NCBI GenBank assembly: GCA_900540785.1
Contig: UQHF01000037.1
Location: 1 to 35,787, forward strand
Direction: 5' to 3'
Source of the DNA: an uncultured Blautia sp.
GTDB taxonomy: Bacteria; Bacillota; Clostridia; Lachnospirales; Lachnospiraceae
Length of the DNA stretch: 35,787 nucleotides
The notes below the pieces were generated by a model. The model was not told the origin of the DNA, did no database searches, and saw only the letters and a program-made list of their open reading frames with translations. The position numbers were made by a program, and so were the translations under genes. Of this stretch, positions 20,755 through 30,179 are shown piece after piece. The first letter of the stretch is position 1, and every line of letters starts with the position of its first letter.

Positions 20755-21906
20755 ATGAAAAAACGAAACTATAAATACTTTTTCCACTACATGGGACTTG
20801 CCTTTTTTCTGGCGCTGCTTCTTGTTTTTCTCATTAATATTTTCACACCGGACAAGAACTTCTCTCAGAAAGAAAACCGTGTTCTCTCATCAAAACCGGA
20901 ACTTACCCTCTCTCAGATAACGTCCGGAAAGTTTTCTCCGAAATATGAGACTTATGTAAATGACCAGTTTCCTCTTCGTGACACCTGGGTTACATTGAAA
21001 GCCGGCTGTGACCGTCTTATAGGAAAAACAGAAGAAAACGGCGTTTATCTTGGAAAAGGCGGCTATCTCATGGAAGCGTTTAATCCACCGCCGCAGAAAC
21101 AGCTCGATGCTGCCTTAAATGCAATGACCGATTTCGCTCAAAGTCATTCCAATATCAAACAGTACGCACTGATCGCCCCAAATGCTGTGAATATATTAGA
21201 AGAAAAACTTCCTTTTGCAGCCCCGGCAGCCGATCAGAATCTCTATATTGACGCATTAAGAGATACATTGAACGAAGCAGGTGTTACATTTATTGATGTG
21301 CGCGATACTTTAAGCGAGCACAGAGACGAGGGAATCTATTATCACACTGACCACCACTGGACAACCCAGGGCGCATGGTTTGCTTTTATGGAAGCTGCAA
21401 AAGTCATGGGAATAGACGCCTCTTCTCCCAAATATGAACCTGTTCCTGTGTCCGAATCCTTTCAGGGAACGCTCTCTGCAAAAAGCGGCTTCCGTTCCGG
21501 CAAAAAGGAAGAACTTTCTGTTTTTCTTCCATCAGAAGGCGCCCCTTCCTCTGTTGTAAATTACGTGGACGAACAGAAGAAATCAGGAAGCTTTTACGCC
21601 ACAGAACAGTTAAAAGGCCGTGATAAATACGCGCTCTTCTTTAACGGAAATCACCCGCAGGTAAAAATCAGCACGCCTGTAGAAGAAAACCGCACCCTCC
21701 TTATCTTAAAGGATTCCTATGCCAACTGCTTTGTACCGTTTCTTGCTCCCCACTACCGGAATATTATTATGGTTGACCCAAGATATTACTACGGAGACCT
21801 GGAAAAACTGATTCAGGTAGAAAACGTACAGGAAATCCTCTATCTCTATAATGCAAATACCTTTTTCAGTGACACTTCTCTTGAGCTTGCCCTCACAGCT
21901 CAATGA
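20755..21906 (+). CDS. DHHW family protein (AlgX/AlgJ-like acetylation partner)
   Basis: A 383-residue protein with an N-terminal signal anchor (about 11-31) and an extracellular domain of the DHHW family. The name motif is YYHTDHHWTTQGAW. NRVLSSKPELTLSQITSGKF, YVNDQFPLRDTW, YLGKGGYLMEAF, and the C-terminal LILKDSYANCFVPFLAPHY (a Ser-containing block like the GDSL Ser of AlgJ/AlgX) are also typical. The likely job is to take the acyl group from the MBOAT protein and place it on an exported glycan. GGAGG (20745-20749) precedes the chosen ATG. It is the last gene of the operon. Confidence 0.9.
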   Translation: MKKRNYKYFFHYMGLAFFLALLLVFLINIFTPDKNFSQKENRVLSSKPELTLSQITSGKFSPKYETYVNDQFPLRDTWVTLKAGCDRLIGKTEENGVYLGKGGYLMEAFNPPPQKQLDAALNAMTDFAQSHSNIKQYALIAPNAVNILEEKLPFAAPAADQNLYIDALRDTLNEAGVTFIDVRDTLSEHRDEGIYYHTDHHWTTQGAWFAFMEAAKVMGIDASSPKYEPVPVSESFQGTLSAKSGFRSGKKEELSVFLPSEGAPSSVVNYVDEQKKSGSFYATEQLKGRDKYALFFNGNHPQVKISTPVEENRTLLILKDSYANCFVPFLAPHYRNIIMVDPRYYYGDLEKLIQVENVQEILYLYNANTFFSDTSLELALTAQ

Positions 21907-21920
21907 TTTCTGCATAACAA

Positions 21921-21942
21921 AGAATCTCGCAAGCGAGATTCT
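21921..21942 (+). terminator. Perfect hairpin downstream of the DHHW gene
   Basis: AGAATCTCGC and GCGAGATTCT are exact complements separated by two bases. There is no T run, so this probably assists or stabilises the 3' end made by the neighbouring terminator. Confidence 0.5.
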
Positions 21943-21952
21943 CCGCTAGTAT

Positions 21953-21987
21953 AAAAAACTCCGCGGCAGCACCGCGGAATTTTTTTA
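21953..21987. terminator. Bidirectional terminator between the O-acylation and lac operons
   Basis: TCCGCGG and CCGCGGA form a GC stem with a five-base loop, flanked by six A on the left and seven T on the right (one mismatch in the extended stem). It serves the plus-strand operon and overlaps the stop codon of the minus-strand kinase gene. Confidence 0.85.
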
Positions 21988-23751
21988 TGCTTCTTTTTTA
22001 TCTGGAAAACAAAGAATGATCTTCGTTCCCTCTCCTCTCTCGCTTTCTATGAGGATTCCATAATTCTGCCCGTAAATAAGCTTCATTCTGTCGTCTACAT
22101 TATTCACGCCAATGCCTGTAAAATGCTCTTTCTGATCATCATTTTTATCAAGAAGCGTCCGTACTGTCTGATTGTCCATGCCAATTCCGTCATCTATGAT
22201 CTCTACCTTCAGCTGACCTTCACTCATACGGGCAAATATGGAGATTGTTCCCTTCTGCCCCTGAGGAAACGCATGGAAAAACGCATTTTCCACAAAAGGC
22301 TGTAGGATCAGTTTCGGAATCTTCTGCCCCTCACAGTCAGGCAGTACATAATACTCCACATTCACAGAATTTCCGTATCTTGTCTGATTGATGATCACAT
22401 AATCTTTCAGGTTTTCAATCTCTTCTTTCAAAGTGATAAACTCTTCCTTATTGCTTATGGTATTTCGCAAAAGCCGGATAAAAGCGTCGATCACCTGGAC
22501 TGATTTTTCTTTGTTTCCCTGCCAGATGAGCCACTTTACACTTGCAAGCGTATTATAAATGTAATGGGGATTGATCTGCATCTGAAGAGAATGGATTTCT
22601 GCCTCCCTCTTTGCTTTTTCTACCTCCATCAGCTTATCAATATACTGCTGCATTTCTCCCAGCATCGTATTATACGTAGAAGAAAGTTCCCGGATTTCCG
22701 TACTGCCCTCTACCTTTACAAACTGGTTCAGACGCCCTTCACGAACACCTCGCATCTTATCCACCAGCTTATAAAGCGGTCTTGTCTGCTGCCTTACAAG
22801 AAGAAAAATAACAAGCACGACAATCGTTGTAATAAAGGCTGTCACACCGATAATATAATGAGAATCATATACTCTCGCAAATGCCATATCTGGGTGTATC
22901 ATGCCAAGCATTGTATAATTTGTGCTTTGAAGCCTCTGAGTCATATATCCTGTAAGCTGCCCGTTTTCCTCCCGGCTCATGATTTTTATTCCGGATTTTT
23001 CCATCTCTTTTATTATCTTCAAAAGCTTCTCTTTGTCTCCCGAATCTTCCAGATATTCCTCTCTGTTGGAGGAGATGATCTCATTATCCTGATTCAGAAT
23101 AAAAAGGTCGTTTGTGCTCGTTGTAAATCCATCGTAATATCTCCGAAAATCAGCTTCCTTAATCGTCAGAAGCGTTGCGCCGGATACATGTTTTCCTCCG
23201 TCCCTGCTGATAGATTTCGCCAGAACGATTACAGGACAGTCTTTCATAACGTCTGTGTATCCGCCCTTCTCGTACTGACAGATAAGCTTTTTCGGATTTT
23301 CCAGCGCTTTTTTTACCACGGAATTATGAAGAAGCGTCTCCCCGTCTGTCACAAGACTGGAATCGTTATAATTCAGAGTTTTTCCGTCAATTCCCAGAAG
23401 CACAAGATTCATATCGCTGTATTTCTCTATGGGAAGCTGCTTTAAATACTGTTTCAGTTCCAGAATATTTTTTGCTTCCTCCGCATATTCCCAGTCTGTC
23501 TCTGTAAAATACGCCTGCACTGTGGAAGAACTGCTGATACTGGAAGTAACGGCTGTCATATCCCGGAAAAAATTATAAATATTCCTGTCTGTCTGCTGAA
23601 ATATCTTATCCTGGGATTCCACAAAATTTTCTACAAATGCCTGCTGAGATGCCCGGATATTTAAGATACTTAATCCTGTAGTAAGGCAGATAATCCCAGC
23701 CACCACAGCCAGGATAATTTTTAAAAAAAGTGTGTTGCACCGCTTTCTCAA
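21985..23751 (-). CDS. YesM-type sensor histidine kinase
   Basis: A 588-residue kinase of the LytS/YesM class. TM1 is near 9-30, an extracellular dCache-like sensor of about 260 residues follows, TM2 (IIGVTAFITTIVVLVIFLLV) lies near 300, then a HAMP segment. The His-kinase domain has the phosphoacceptor in LQMQINPHYIYNTL, and the ATPase has FVENAFFHAF and DDGIGM. It probably senses a sugar or a loaded binding protein and phosphorylates the YesN-type regulator. It starts at TTG 23751, overlapping the regulator's stop (TTGA) with GGAGG seven bases upstream, so both are made together at the end of the lac operon. Confidence 0.92.
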   Translation of the reverse strand: MRKRCNTLFLKIILAVVAGIICLTTGLSILNIRASQQAFVENFVESQDKIFQQTDRNIYNFFRDMTAVTSSISSSSTVQAYFTETDWEYAEEAKNILELKQYLKQLPIEKYSDMNLVLLGIDGKTLNYNDSSLVTDGETLLHNSVVKKALENPKKLICQYEKGGYTDVMKDCPVIVLAKSISRDGGKHVSGATLLTIKEADFRRYYDGFTTSTNDLFILNQDNEIISSNREEYLEDSGDKEKLLKIIKEMEKSGIKIMSREENGQLTGYMTQRLQSTNYTMLGMIHPDMAFARVYDSHYIIGVTAFITTIVVLVIFLLVRQQTRPLYKLVDKMRGVREGRLNQFVKVEGSTEIRELSSTYNTMLGEMQQYIDKLMEVEKAKREAEIHSLQMQINPHYIYNTLASVKWLIWQGNKEKSVQVIDAFIRLLRNTISNKEEFITLKEEIENLKDYVIINQTRYGNSVNVEYYVLPDCEGQKIPKLILQPFVENAFFHAFPQGQKGTISIFARMSEGQLKVEIIDDGIGMDNQTVRTLLDKNDDQKEHFTGIGVNNVDDRMKLIYGQNYGILIESERGEGTKIILCFPDKKEA

Positions 23752-25283
23752 TGTCCTGCCTCCATCCTGCTTTTCCGCCGGTACTGACTCGGCGTCTCTC
23801 CCTTCAGCTTCTTAAACATTCTGCAGTAATAGCCGTGGTCGGAATATCCCACTTCCATACTGACGTCGGAAATGGGCATGGAGCTTTCCTTTAAAAGCTC
23901 ACAGGATTTTTCAATGCGGACCATATTCAGATACCCGCTGAATCCCTCCTGCATATACTGATTAAAATAAGAAGAAATATAGTGATAATTAAAGGAAAAT
24001 TCTTCTGCCAGATCTGCAAGCTCCAGCTTTTCCATATAATGCGTCCTGATATATTCCTTCATTTCTTCTATCCGAAAATCCTCGCTGTGGCTGCTGTCCG
24101 GCACCATAGAAGCAAGCTCTTCTGTAATCTCGCTGCAGCATAAAAGAAACTCCTTCTCGCTTTCTGTTCTGTCTGTTCTCTTAAAATAAATCCTTCGAAG
24201 CTCCTCGCTTTTTACTCCGCATTTTTCCATTTCCATCAAAAGATTATATAAGAGATTTTTGAAAAGATTTTTGCACTGGTATGCGTCGTATCTGCACTGA
24301 CAGAGGTATTCCATATACTCTTTCAAAAGCGCCATTGCCTGAGAAAACTGATGATTTTTTAATAATCCCGCATACTCCTCATAGTGAAAACGCTCGGCTT
24401 CTGCAGTCACATATTCTCCCTGTTCGATCAAAAATTTCTCTGCAAAATAAAATTTCTGCTCCAGGCTTTGCTTTATTTCTTTTTCGTAAATATCACGGAT
24501 TCGGGAGAACTCTGTAAATCCATCACTTAGCACAAGAAAAAGATTTTCTGCTATTTTCCCCGCCTTCTCTGCCCCTTCTTTCAGCTTCTCGATAAGAAAC
24601 ATCTCATCTGGTTTTTTATAATTAATGACACAGAAAAATACTTCCTGCTCCAGATACAGAGTACATAGTTTTTCAAATCCGTTTTTGTACAGATACTTTA
24701 TGAGTATTTCCTGTACCTTATCCCACTGGCGTGTATTGTTTCCGCAGGATTTTTTCATATTTCCTGCAAGAACGCGAAACTGCATATAAGGAAATCTTTC
24801 TTTATATTCTGCCTCCGAAATGCTATCCTGATACCCTGTCAGATACCGTTCCATCTGTGTTTCCAGAGCTACGCTTTCTCTTCTGTCAAGAGAAAATCCC
24901 GGTATGCCTGCCGCTGCCTTCTTAAGAGCCCTAAGAAGGATTTCCGGGTTTAAAGTCGGCTTTAAAACATAGTCCACTGCCCCGTTTAAAAGTGTCGTTC
25001 TCACGTATTCAAAATTATCATAGCTGCTTAAGATGATCAGCTTGATATTCGGATATTTTTCCTGCAAAATCATGGAAAATTCAATTCCGTTTAATACAGG
25101 CATAACAATATCAGCCAGAACAATGTCTGGCTGATACTTTTCTATCATCTCTATTCCTTCCTGTCCGTTAGAGGCTTCCCCAACAAGTAAAAAGCCTTCC
25201 TGCTCCCACATGATCATATGGCTGATTCCCTGACGTGTAATAAATTCATCGTCTACAATCAGCACTTTACACTCTCTTCCCAT
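23748..25283 (-). CDS. YesN-type response regulator with AraC DNA-binding domain
   Basis: A 511-residue regulator. The receiver (1-120) has Asp11-Asp12, the phosphorylation site Asp58 in DIVLADIVMPVLNG and Lys in DYVLKPT. A long helical middle follows, and the C-terminal 100 residues are an AraC double helix-turn-helix (LADLAEEFSFNYHYISSYFN, then ISDVSMEVGYSDHGYYCRMF). It is encoded between lacZ and its kinase, so it most likely activates the binding-protein gene at the head of this operon. The repeated TCCAAAT motifs there are candidate sites. It begins 38 bases after lacZ behind a weak AGGA. Confidence 0.93.
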   Translation of the reverse strand: MGRECKVLIVDDEFITRQGISHMIMWEQEGFLLVGEASNGQEGIEMIEKYQPDIVLADIVMPVLNGIEFSMILQEKYPNIKLIILSSYDNFEYVRTTLLNGAVDYVLKPTLNPEILLRALKKAAAGIPGFSLDRRESVALETQMERYLTGYQDSISEAEYKERFPYMQFRVLAGNMKKSCGNNTRQWDKVQEILIKYLYKNGFEKLCTLYLEQEVFFCVINYKKPDEMFLIEKLKEGAEKAGKIAENLFLVLSDGFTEFSRIRDIYEKEIKQSLEQKFYFAEKFLIEQGEYVTAEAERFHYEEYAGLLKNHQFSQAMALLKEYMEYLCQCRYDAYQCKNLFKNLLYNLLMEMEKCGVKSEELRRIYFKRTDRTESEKEFLLCCSEITEELASMVPDSSHSEDFRIEEMKEYIRTHYMEKLELADLAEEFSFNYHYISSYFNQYMQEGFSGYLNMVRIEKSCELLKESSMPISDVSMEVGYSDHGYYCRMFKKLKGETPSQYRRKSRMEAGH

Positions 25284-25321
25284 TTCATTCCTAACCTTGT
25301 ACTGTCTTATTTTTCTTTATT

Positions 25322-28300
25322 TTACAACGGTTTTATGAAAAATTCAACATCCAGATTCTCAGCAGAAGAAATGCGGTACTGCTCATGAACCGGTGCTCCC
25401 CAGCTGTCGTCGCCTCCTACGCCCATCTGCTTTGCAAGGACACGCACCCAGGTATAATGAGGAATGGAAAGCTCCTCTTTATGAGACGCAGCATCAAGCT
25501 CACGTGTACTCCACGGAAGTACGCCTGCCTCAAACGGCTGTCCTGCCGCTTCAAAACGAATACCTGTGCCTTCTTCATCACTGAGCTCCAGCCAGCGCAC
25601 CCCTGTCCTGTTTCCGCATTCCTGAGGCACAAGATAACCGGATACGTTTTTCTCCGCTGTAGTCTCAAAAATACCGAGACGAGCTCCTTCGCAGCGGTCA
25701 ATATAATTTTCCTCCGGCCCCATTCCATAATAGCGGACATTATGATATTTTTCTTTCAGACGCCACTCAAGACCAAACGCCGGAATATCAGGAAGCCCTT
25801 TTACGCCCCTGTAAGAAGCGTGAACCTTTATACTTCCGTCTGCCTTTGCCGTATAGGAAACAGACGCTTTGATTTCTTTACTTACAGGAATTGCAAAGTC
25901 AAAAATAACAGTTACGCTGCTTTCTGTTTCTTCCACAGAAACATTTTCCACTTTCCTGTAGGCTCCCGCATTTGCCCAGCATCCACAGTCATATCCAAGG
26001 CTGCAGCCGCGATCATTATCTGTGAGCGCGCGCCAGAATGTAAGCTCCGGTCTTCTTGTGATAAACTCTTTTCCATTGTAGCAGAGAGAGGCGATTCCCC
26101 CTTCTGTCTGCGAAAACATGGCAGAGAAATTTTTTCCTTTTACGCCGATGTTTACGTCTCCGTGAACAACCGTAAGTGCTTCTTTTTCTTCTTTATATTC
26201 TGTCGGCTCTGCTGTCCAGGTTGTCTCTCCAAACGCAGTCTCAAAACCTTTTTCCGCCCATATGGTATCTTTGGAAAGGCAGGTGGAAACACGTATGGTA
26301 TATTCGCCGCTCTCTGTAAAAGAAAGCTTTGGAAGCGGAACACATTTTTCAGAAAGAGGGCTTACATCTGCTTTAAATACGCCGGATTCCACCTCTTCCC
26401 CATCTCTCAGAAGCACGTAACAGAAATCAAGATTTTCTGTAGAACTATAATTGTTTCTATTCTCAATCCGTACTGCGTCCTTTTCCGGGAATATGCGGAC
26501 AGGTGCATACAGATGTTTTACTTCCTGCGCTTTCGGAGAAACCTTTCTGTCGGAATATACAATCCCGTTTGTGCAGAACTCATAATCTGTTGCTCTGTCG
26601 TCAAAATCGCCGCCGTAAGAAAGAACCTTCTCTCCCTGATCGTTGATCCGCTCCACAGCCTGATCAATATAATCCCAGATAAAACCACCCTGATATTTTT
26701 CGTAAACATCTTCCAGATCTGTGTAAAGCTTCATGCCTCCGCAGGAATTTCCCATTGCGTGCATATACTCGCAGCTTATGTAAGGCTTCGCGGGATTTTC
26801 CTTTAAATATTCCTCAATATCTGCCGGTTTTGCATACATTCTTGATTCCATATCTGTAATATCCGGGTAATTTCTGTTCCAGAATCCGCCCTCATAATGC
26901 ACAAGTCTTGTGTCGTCCACACTGTGGAAAAAGTCTGTCATTGCCTGAATATCGTCACCTGCATAAGACTCGTTTCCGCAGGACCAGATAAGGACAGAAG
27001 GGTGGTTTTTGTCTCGCATAAACATGGAATTTGCCCTGTCAACAACGGCTGCCTTCCACTCTTTCAGGCTTCCCGGCACGTTCCAGGAAGGCTCGCAGGC
27101 TCCCATCTTCTGCCAGGAACCGTGACTTTCCAGATTTGTCTCATCTATCAGATAAATACCGTATTTATCGCACAGGCGATACCATAAAGTCTGATTGGGA
27201 TAATGAGAAGTACGGACTGCATTGATGTTGTGCTGCTTCATAAAACGTACATCCCAGAGCATCTCCTCTTTTCCGATCGCCCTTCCCTTCTGATAATGAA
27301 ATTCGTGACGGTTTACCCCACGGAAAATAATCCGTTTTCCATTTAAGAGCATAAGCCCGTCCTTCATCTCAAAACGACGGAATCCAACCTGCTCTTTTAC
27401 CACTTCCATCAGCTTTTTGTCCTTATCGTAAAGGCGGATAAACAGTTCATAAAGTACAGGTTCTTCCCCGCTCCACGGTCTGATTTTTTCTATTTCTTTT
27501 ACAGAAAAACTTCCTGTTTCTGCAGGTTTTTCCTCTTTTAAAATAAGATTTCCGTTCTCATCCAGAAGGCTGATCTCCATGTATGCACCTTCTTTTCCCC
27601 CGGAAATTTCCCACTGAAGAGAAAGATTTCCTTTTGTAAAAGAATCATCAAGCCCTGCTTTTACAAACAGGTCTCTCACATGAAGCTCCGGCACTGCATA
27701 GAGATATACGTCGCGGAAAATTCCAGAAAAACGCCAGAAATCCTGGTCTTCCAGCCAGCTTGCACTGCTTCTTTTATATACCTCTACTGCCAGTCTGTTT
27801 TTTCCTTCTTTTACAAAATCTGTGATATTAAATTCAGAAGGAGTAAAGGTATCCTCACTGTATCCCACAAACTTTCCATTCATCCACACATAAAAGGCAG
27901 TTTCCACACCCTGAAAAGAAAGAAACAGCGGTTTTCCTTTTAAATTTTCCTTCAAAACAAACTCTTTTACATAGCTTCCCACAGGATTATATTCCTTTGA
28001 AATATGCGGAGGGCGAAGCTCTTCCTGCCCGTCCCAGGGATACATGGTATTAATATACTGATTTCTGTCATATCCCTGCATCTGAATATGTCCCGGTATT
28101 GTAATCCTGTCAAAATGGCTGTCATCGTATCCTTCCTCAAAAAAATCCTTCTCTCTTTTTGAGGGATTTTCTGCGTAGGAAAACTTCCATGTGCCATTCA
28201 GGCACTGTGCAAGAGGCATTTTTTCCTCCAGGGAAATCTCCTCTTCTTTTTCATAAAATAAATGGTCGGAATGTGCTTTTTCTCTGTTTACCTGAAATAT

Positions 28301-28345
28301 TTCCGGATTTTCCAGCCATTCAAGAGATACTCTTTCTGCTGTCAT
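25322..28345 (-). CDS. lacZ: Beta-galactosidase, GH2 (LacZ type)
   Basis: A cytoplasmic enzyme of 1007 residues that hydrolyses lactose and other beta-galactosides. Domain order is that of LacZ: N-terminal jelly roll (WxxPEIFQVNREKAHSDH), two Ig-like domains around the TIM barrel, and the C-terminal small-chain domain (about 730-1005). The barrel has VRTSHYPNQTLWYRLCDKYG, the acid/base Glu459 in WSCGNES and the nucleophile Glu526 in SCEYMHAMGNS. The ATG at 28345 follows GGAGG; a 74-codon upstream extension in the same frame crosses the permease gene and is not real. It is downstream of the ABC permeases, matching import of the intact disaccharide followed by cleavage. Confidence 0.95.
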   Translation of the reverse strand: MTAERVSLEWLENPEIFQVNREKAHSDHLFYEKEEEISLEEKMPLAQCLNGTWKFSYAENPSKREKDFFEEGYDDSHFDRITIPGHIQMQGYDRNQYINTMYPWDGQEELRPPHISKEYNPVGSYVKEFVLKENLKGKPLFLSFQGVETAFYVWMNGKFVGYSEDTFTPSEFNITDFVKEGKNRLAVEVYKRSSASWLEDQDFWRFSGIFRDVYLYAVPELHVRDLFVKAGLDDSFTKGNLSLQWEISGGKEGAYMEISLLDENGNLILKEEKPAETGSFSVKEIEKIRPWSGEEPVLYELFIRLYDKDKKLMEVVKEQVGFRRFEMKDGLMLLNGKRIIFRGVNRHEFHYQKGRAIGKEEMLWDVRFMKQHNINAVRTSHYPNQTLWYRLCDKYGIYLIDETNLESHGSWQKMGACEPSWNVPGSLKEWKAAVVDRANSMFMRDKNHPSVLIWSCGNESYAGDDIQAMTDFFHSVDDTRLVHYEGGFWNRNYPDITDMESRMYAKPADIEEYLKENPAKPYISCEYMHAMGNSCGGMKLYTDLEDVYEKYQGGFIWDYIDQAVERINDQGEKVLSYGGDFDDRATDYEFCTNGIVYSDRKVSPKAQEVKHLYAPVRIFPEKDAVRIENRNNYSSTENLDFCYVLLRDGEEVESGVFKADVSPLSEKCVPLPKLSFTESGEYTIRVSTCLSKDTIWAEKGFETAFGETTWTAEPTEYKEEKEALTVVHGDVNIGVKGKNFSAMFSQTEGGIASLCYNGKEFITRRPELTFWRALTDNDRGCSLGYDCGCWANAGAYRKVENVSVEETESSVTVIFDFAIPVSKEIKASVSYTAKADGSIKVHASYRGVKGLPDIPAFGLEWRLKEKYHNVRYYGMGPEENYIDRCEGARLGIFETTAEKNVSGYLVPQECGNRTGVRWLELSDEEGTGIRFEAAGQPFEAGVLPWSTRELDAASHKEELSIPHYTWVRVLAKQMGVGGDDSWGAPVHEQYRISSAENLDVEFFIKPL

Positions 28346-28371
28346 AATTCTTATCCTCCATGAAAAATTTA

Positions 28372-29211
28372 TCAGCCTTTTACAGAGCCTGTCATACCTG
28401 CTACAAAATGTTTCTGCATCAGGAAGAAAATAAGCGCTGTAGGAATTGTTGCCATAACAACGGCTGCCATCATCATACCATAATCCGGCGTATATGAGGA
28501 GCCCATTGCGGAAAGAACAAGTGGAAGCGTTCTTTTTTCCGGTGACTGCAGAGCGATCAACGGCCATAAGTAATTATTCCAACTGCTCATAAAGGTAACA
28601 ATGATCGCTGCCGCATACGTAGATTTCATTGTCGGCATAAATACTCTTGTAAAAATCCCAAACTCTCCAAGTCCATCAATTCTTGCAGCCTCGATCAGCT
28701 CTTTTGGGAAGGATTCCGTATTCTGACGGAAGAAAAAGATTAAAAATGCTGTGGCAACAGCAATGATAACAACAGAACCCGGTGTGTTAATCGCAATGAC
28801 TTTTAATCCCGGAATTCCACTGAATTCACTGAACAGACGGAACAGAGGAACCATTAAAGCTGCAAAAGGAACCATCATGGACAGCAAAATAAAATTAAAT
28901 ACTCTTTCTCTTGCCTTTGATTTATATATTACAAAAGCGTATCCTGCCGCTGAGGAAACAACCATTGCGAGAAGAGTTGTAACAACAGCGATCACAAGAG
29001 AGTTTTTAAATGCCGTACCATACTGAAGGTCAGAAGAAAATACGGCTTTTAAGTTTTCCATCAGATAATTTCCAGGTACCAGAGTTCCCTTTGTTACATC
29101 AACAGATTTATTTGTTGCCGCAATAATCATCCAGATAAAGGGAAAAATCGAGATGATAGAACAGATACTTAAAAATACATACTGAAAACCACGAAGAACT
29201 TTTTTAGTCAT
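28372..29211 (-). CDS. Carbohydrate ABC transporter permease (LacG/MsmG type)
   Basis: A 279-residue inner-membrane permease with six helices and the EAA loop ELIEAARIDGLGEFGIFTRVFMP (EAAxxDGxxxxxxFxxIxxP pattern) that contacts the ATPase. The N-terminal FPFIWMIIAATNKS and C-terminal QKHFVAGMTGSVKG are typical of the MalG/LacG branch. It overlaps the first permease gene by eight bases (ATGACTAA) with GGGGG as ribosome binding site. Together they form the heterodimeric channel of the importer. No ATPase gene is linked; such systems commonly use a shared MsmX/MsmK-like ATPase encoded elsewhere. Confidence 0.93.
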   Translation of the reverse strand: MTKKVLRGFQYVFLSICSIISIFPFIWMIIAATNKSVDVTKGTLVPGNYLMENLKAVFSSDLQYGTAFKNSLVIAVVTTLLAMVVSSAAGYAFVIYKSKARERVFNFILLSMMVPFAALMVPLFRLFSEFSGIPGLKVIAINTPGSVVIIAVATAFLIFFFRQNTESFPKELIEAARIDGLGEFGIFTRVFMPTMKSTYAAAIIVTFMSSWNNYLWPLIALQSPEKRTLPLVLSAMGSSYTPDYGMMMAAVVMATIPTALIFFLMQKHFVAGMTGSVKG

Positions 29212-30100
29212 TTTTATCCCCCACTTTCATCTGAATAATTGAAAGAACAACAATCAGTACAACTACTACGTAAGATACTGCTGCCGCATATCCGAAGTCC
29301 GGCGAATACTTAAAGAGCAGATTATAAATATACTGGGAAATGGTAATGGTTGCATTTGCAGGTCCGCCCTGTGTGATATTCATTGTCTCGTCGAAAAGCT
29401 GCAGAGTTCCTATTGTAGAATTGATTGTTGTAAAAAGAATGATCGGTTTTAACATAGGAACTGTAATGCTTTTAAATTTCTGGAAAGCGCCTGCCCCATC
29501 AATTTCCGCTGCCTCGTAAATAGAATCATCAATTCCCTGAAGTCCTGCAAGATAGAAAATCATATTGTATCCTGTCCATCTCCAGGTAATGGCAAGAATG
29601 ATGAGTACCTTTGCCCATACCGGATGCGTGATCCACGCCACCGGCTCACTGATAATATGTAAATTCATTAAAAGTGCATTTACAAATCCATCTGTTGCAA
29701 ACAGACTTTTAAAAACAATAGAATACGCTACAAGGGAGGTTACGCACGGAAGGAAAATGGCAGTTCTGAAAAATCCTTTTCCCTTTAGTCCCTTGGAATT
29801 CAGCATAGTTGAAATAATAAGCGCCAGAATGATCATTACCGGAACCTGAACTACAAGATAGATCAATGTGTTAAAAAGCGCTTTACGAAATGTAATATCA
29901 TTTAATAAACGCTTATAATTTACAAGTCCGCTGAATGTAAGCTGATTTCCGGCTCCTGTCTGAAACGATGTGATAAATGCCTGAATCATCGGATAAAAAA
30001 CAAACGCAACGATTAAAATCAGGCTTGGAATGATGAACGCCCAGGCTTTTCTGTTAAGCTTCGGGCTGTATCCACTTTTTGACACTTTCTGTCTGTTCAT
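29204..30100 (-). CDS. Sugar ABC transporter permease (LacF/MsmF type)
   Basis: A 298-residue inner-membrane permease with six main helices starting at AWAFIIPSLILIVAFVFYP, a MalF/LacF-type opening. The EAA loop reads IYEAAEIDGAGAFQKFKSITVPML. The preceding PVAWITHPVWAKVLIILAITW and following FDETMNITQGGPANAT are signature features of the family. The ATG at 30100 follows GGAGG. It is separated from the binding-protein gene by 79 bases that contain a stem-loop, which may lower permease expression relative to the binding protein. Confidence 0.93.
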   Translation of the reverse strand: MNRQKVSKSGYSPKLNRKAWAFIIPSLILIVAFVFYPMIQAFITSFQTGAGNQLTFSGLVNYKRLLNDITFRKALFNTLIYLVVQVPVMIILALIISTMLNSKGLKGKGFFRTAIFLPCVTSLVAYSIVFKSLFATDGFVNALLMNLHIISEPVAWITHPVWAKVLIILAITWRWTGYNMIFYLAGLQGIDDSIYEAAEIDGAGAFQKFKSITVPMLKPIILFTTINSTIGTLQLFDETMNITQGGPANATITISQYIYNLLFKYSPDFGYAAAVSYVVVVLIVVLSIIQMKVGDKND

Positions 30101-30135
30101 AATCTTCCTCCTGCAAAATCCTCTTTAACCAGTTA

Positions 30136-30161
30136 GAGGACAGACAAGCCTGTCTGCCCTC
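30136..30161 (-). promoter_or_regulatory. Intercistronic stem-loop between binding protein and permease genes
   Basis: GAGG-a-CAGACA pairs with TGTCTG-c-CCTC (ten pairs, one mismatch, four-base loop). No T run follows in the minus direction, so it is more likely an mRNA-stabilising or processing element that favours the binding-protein message than a full terminator. Confidence 0.6.
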
Positions 30162-30179
30162 CTCACACTACTGAAATCT

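Noticed and set aside
25385..26806. A 473-codon open frame on the plus strand
   Set aside because: It lies wholly antisense to lacZ, has no ribosome binding site or recognisable domain, and its composition is a reflection of the lacZ codons.
28346..28567. A 74-codon N-terminal extension of the lacZ frame
   Set aside because: It overlaps the end of the permease gene, and the ATG at 28345 has a proper GGAGG site and begins the normal LacZ N-terminus.
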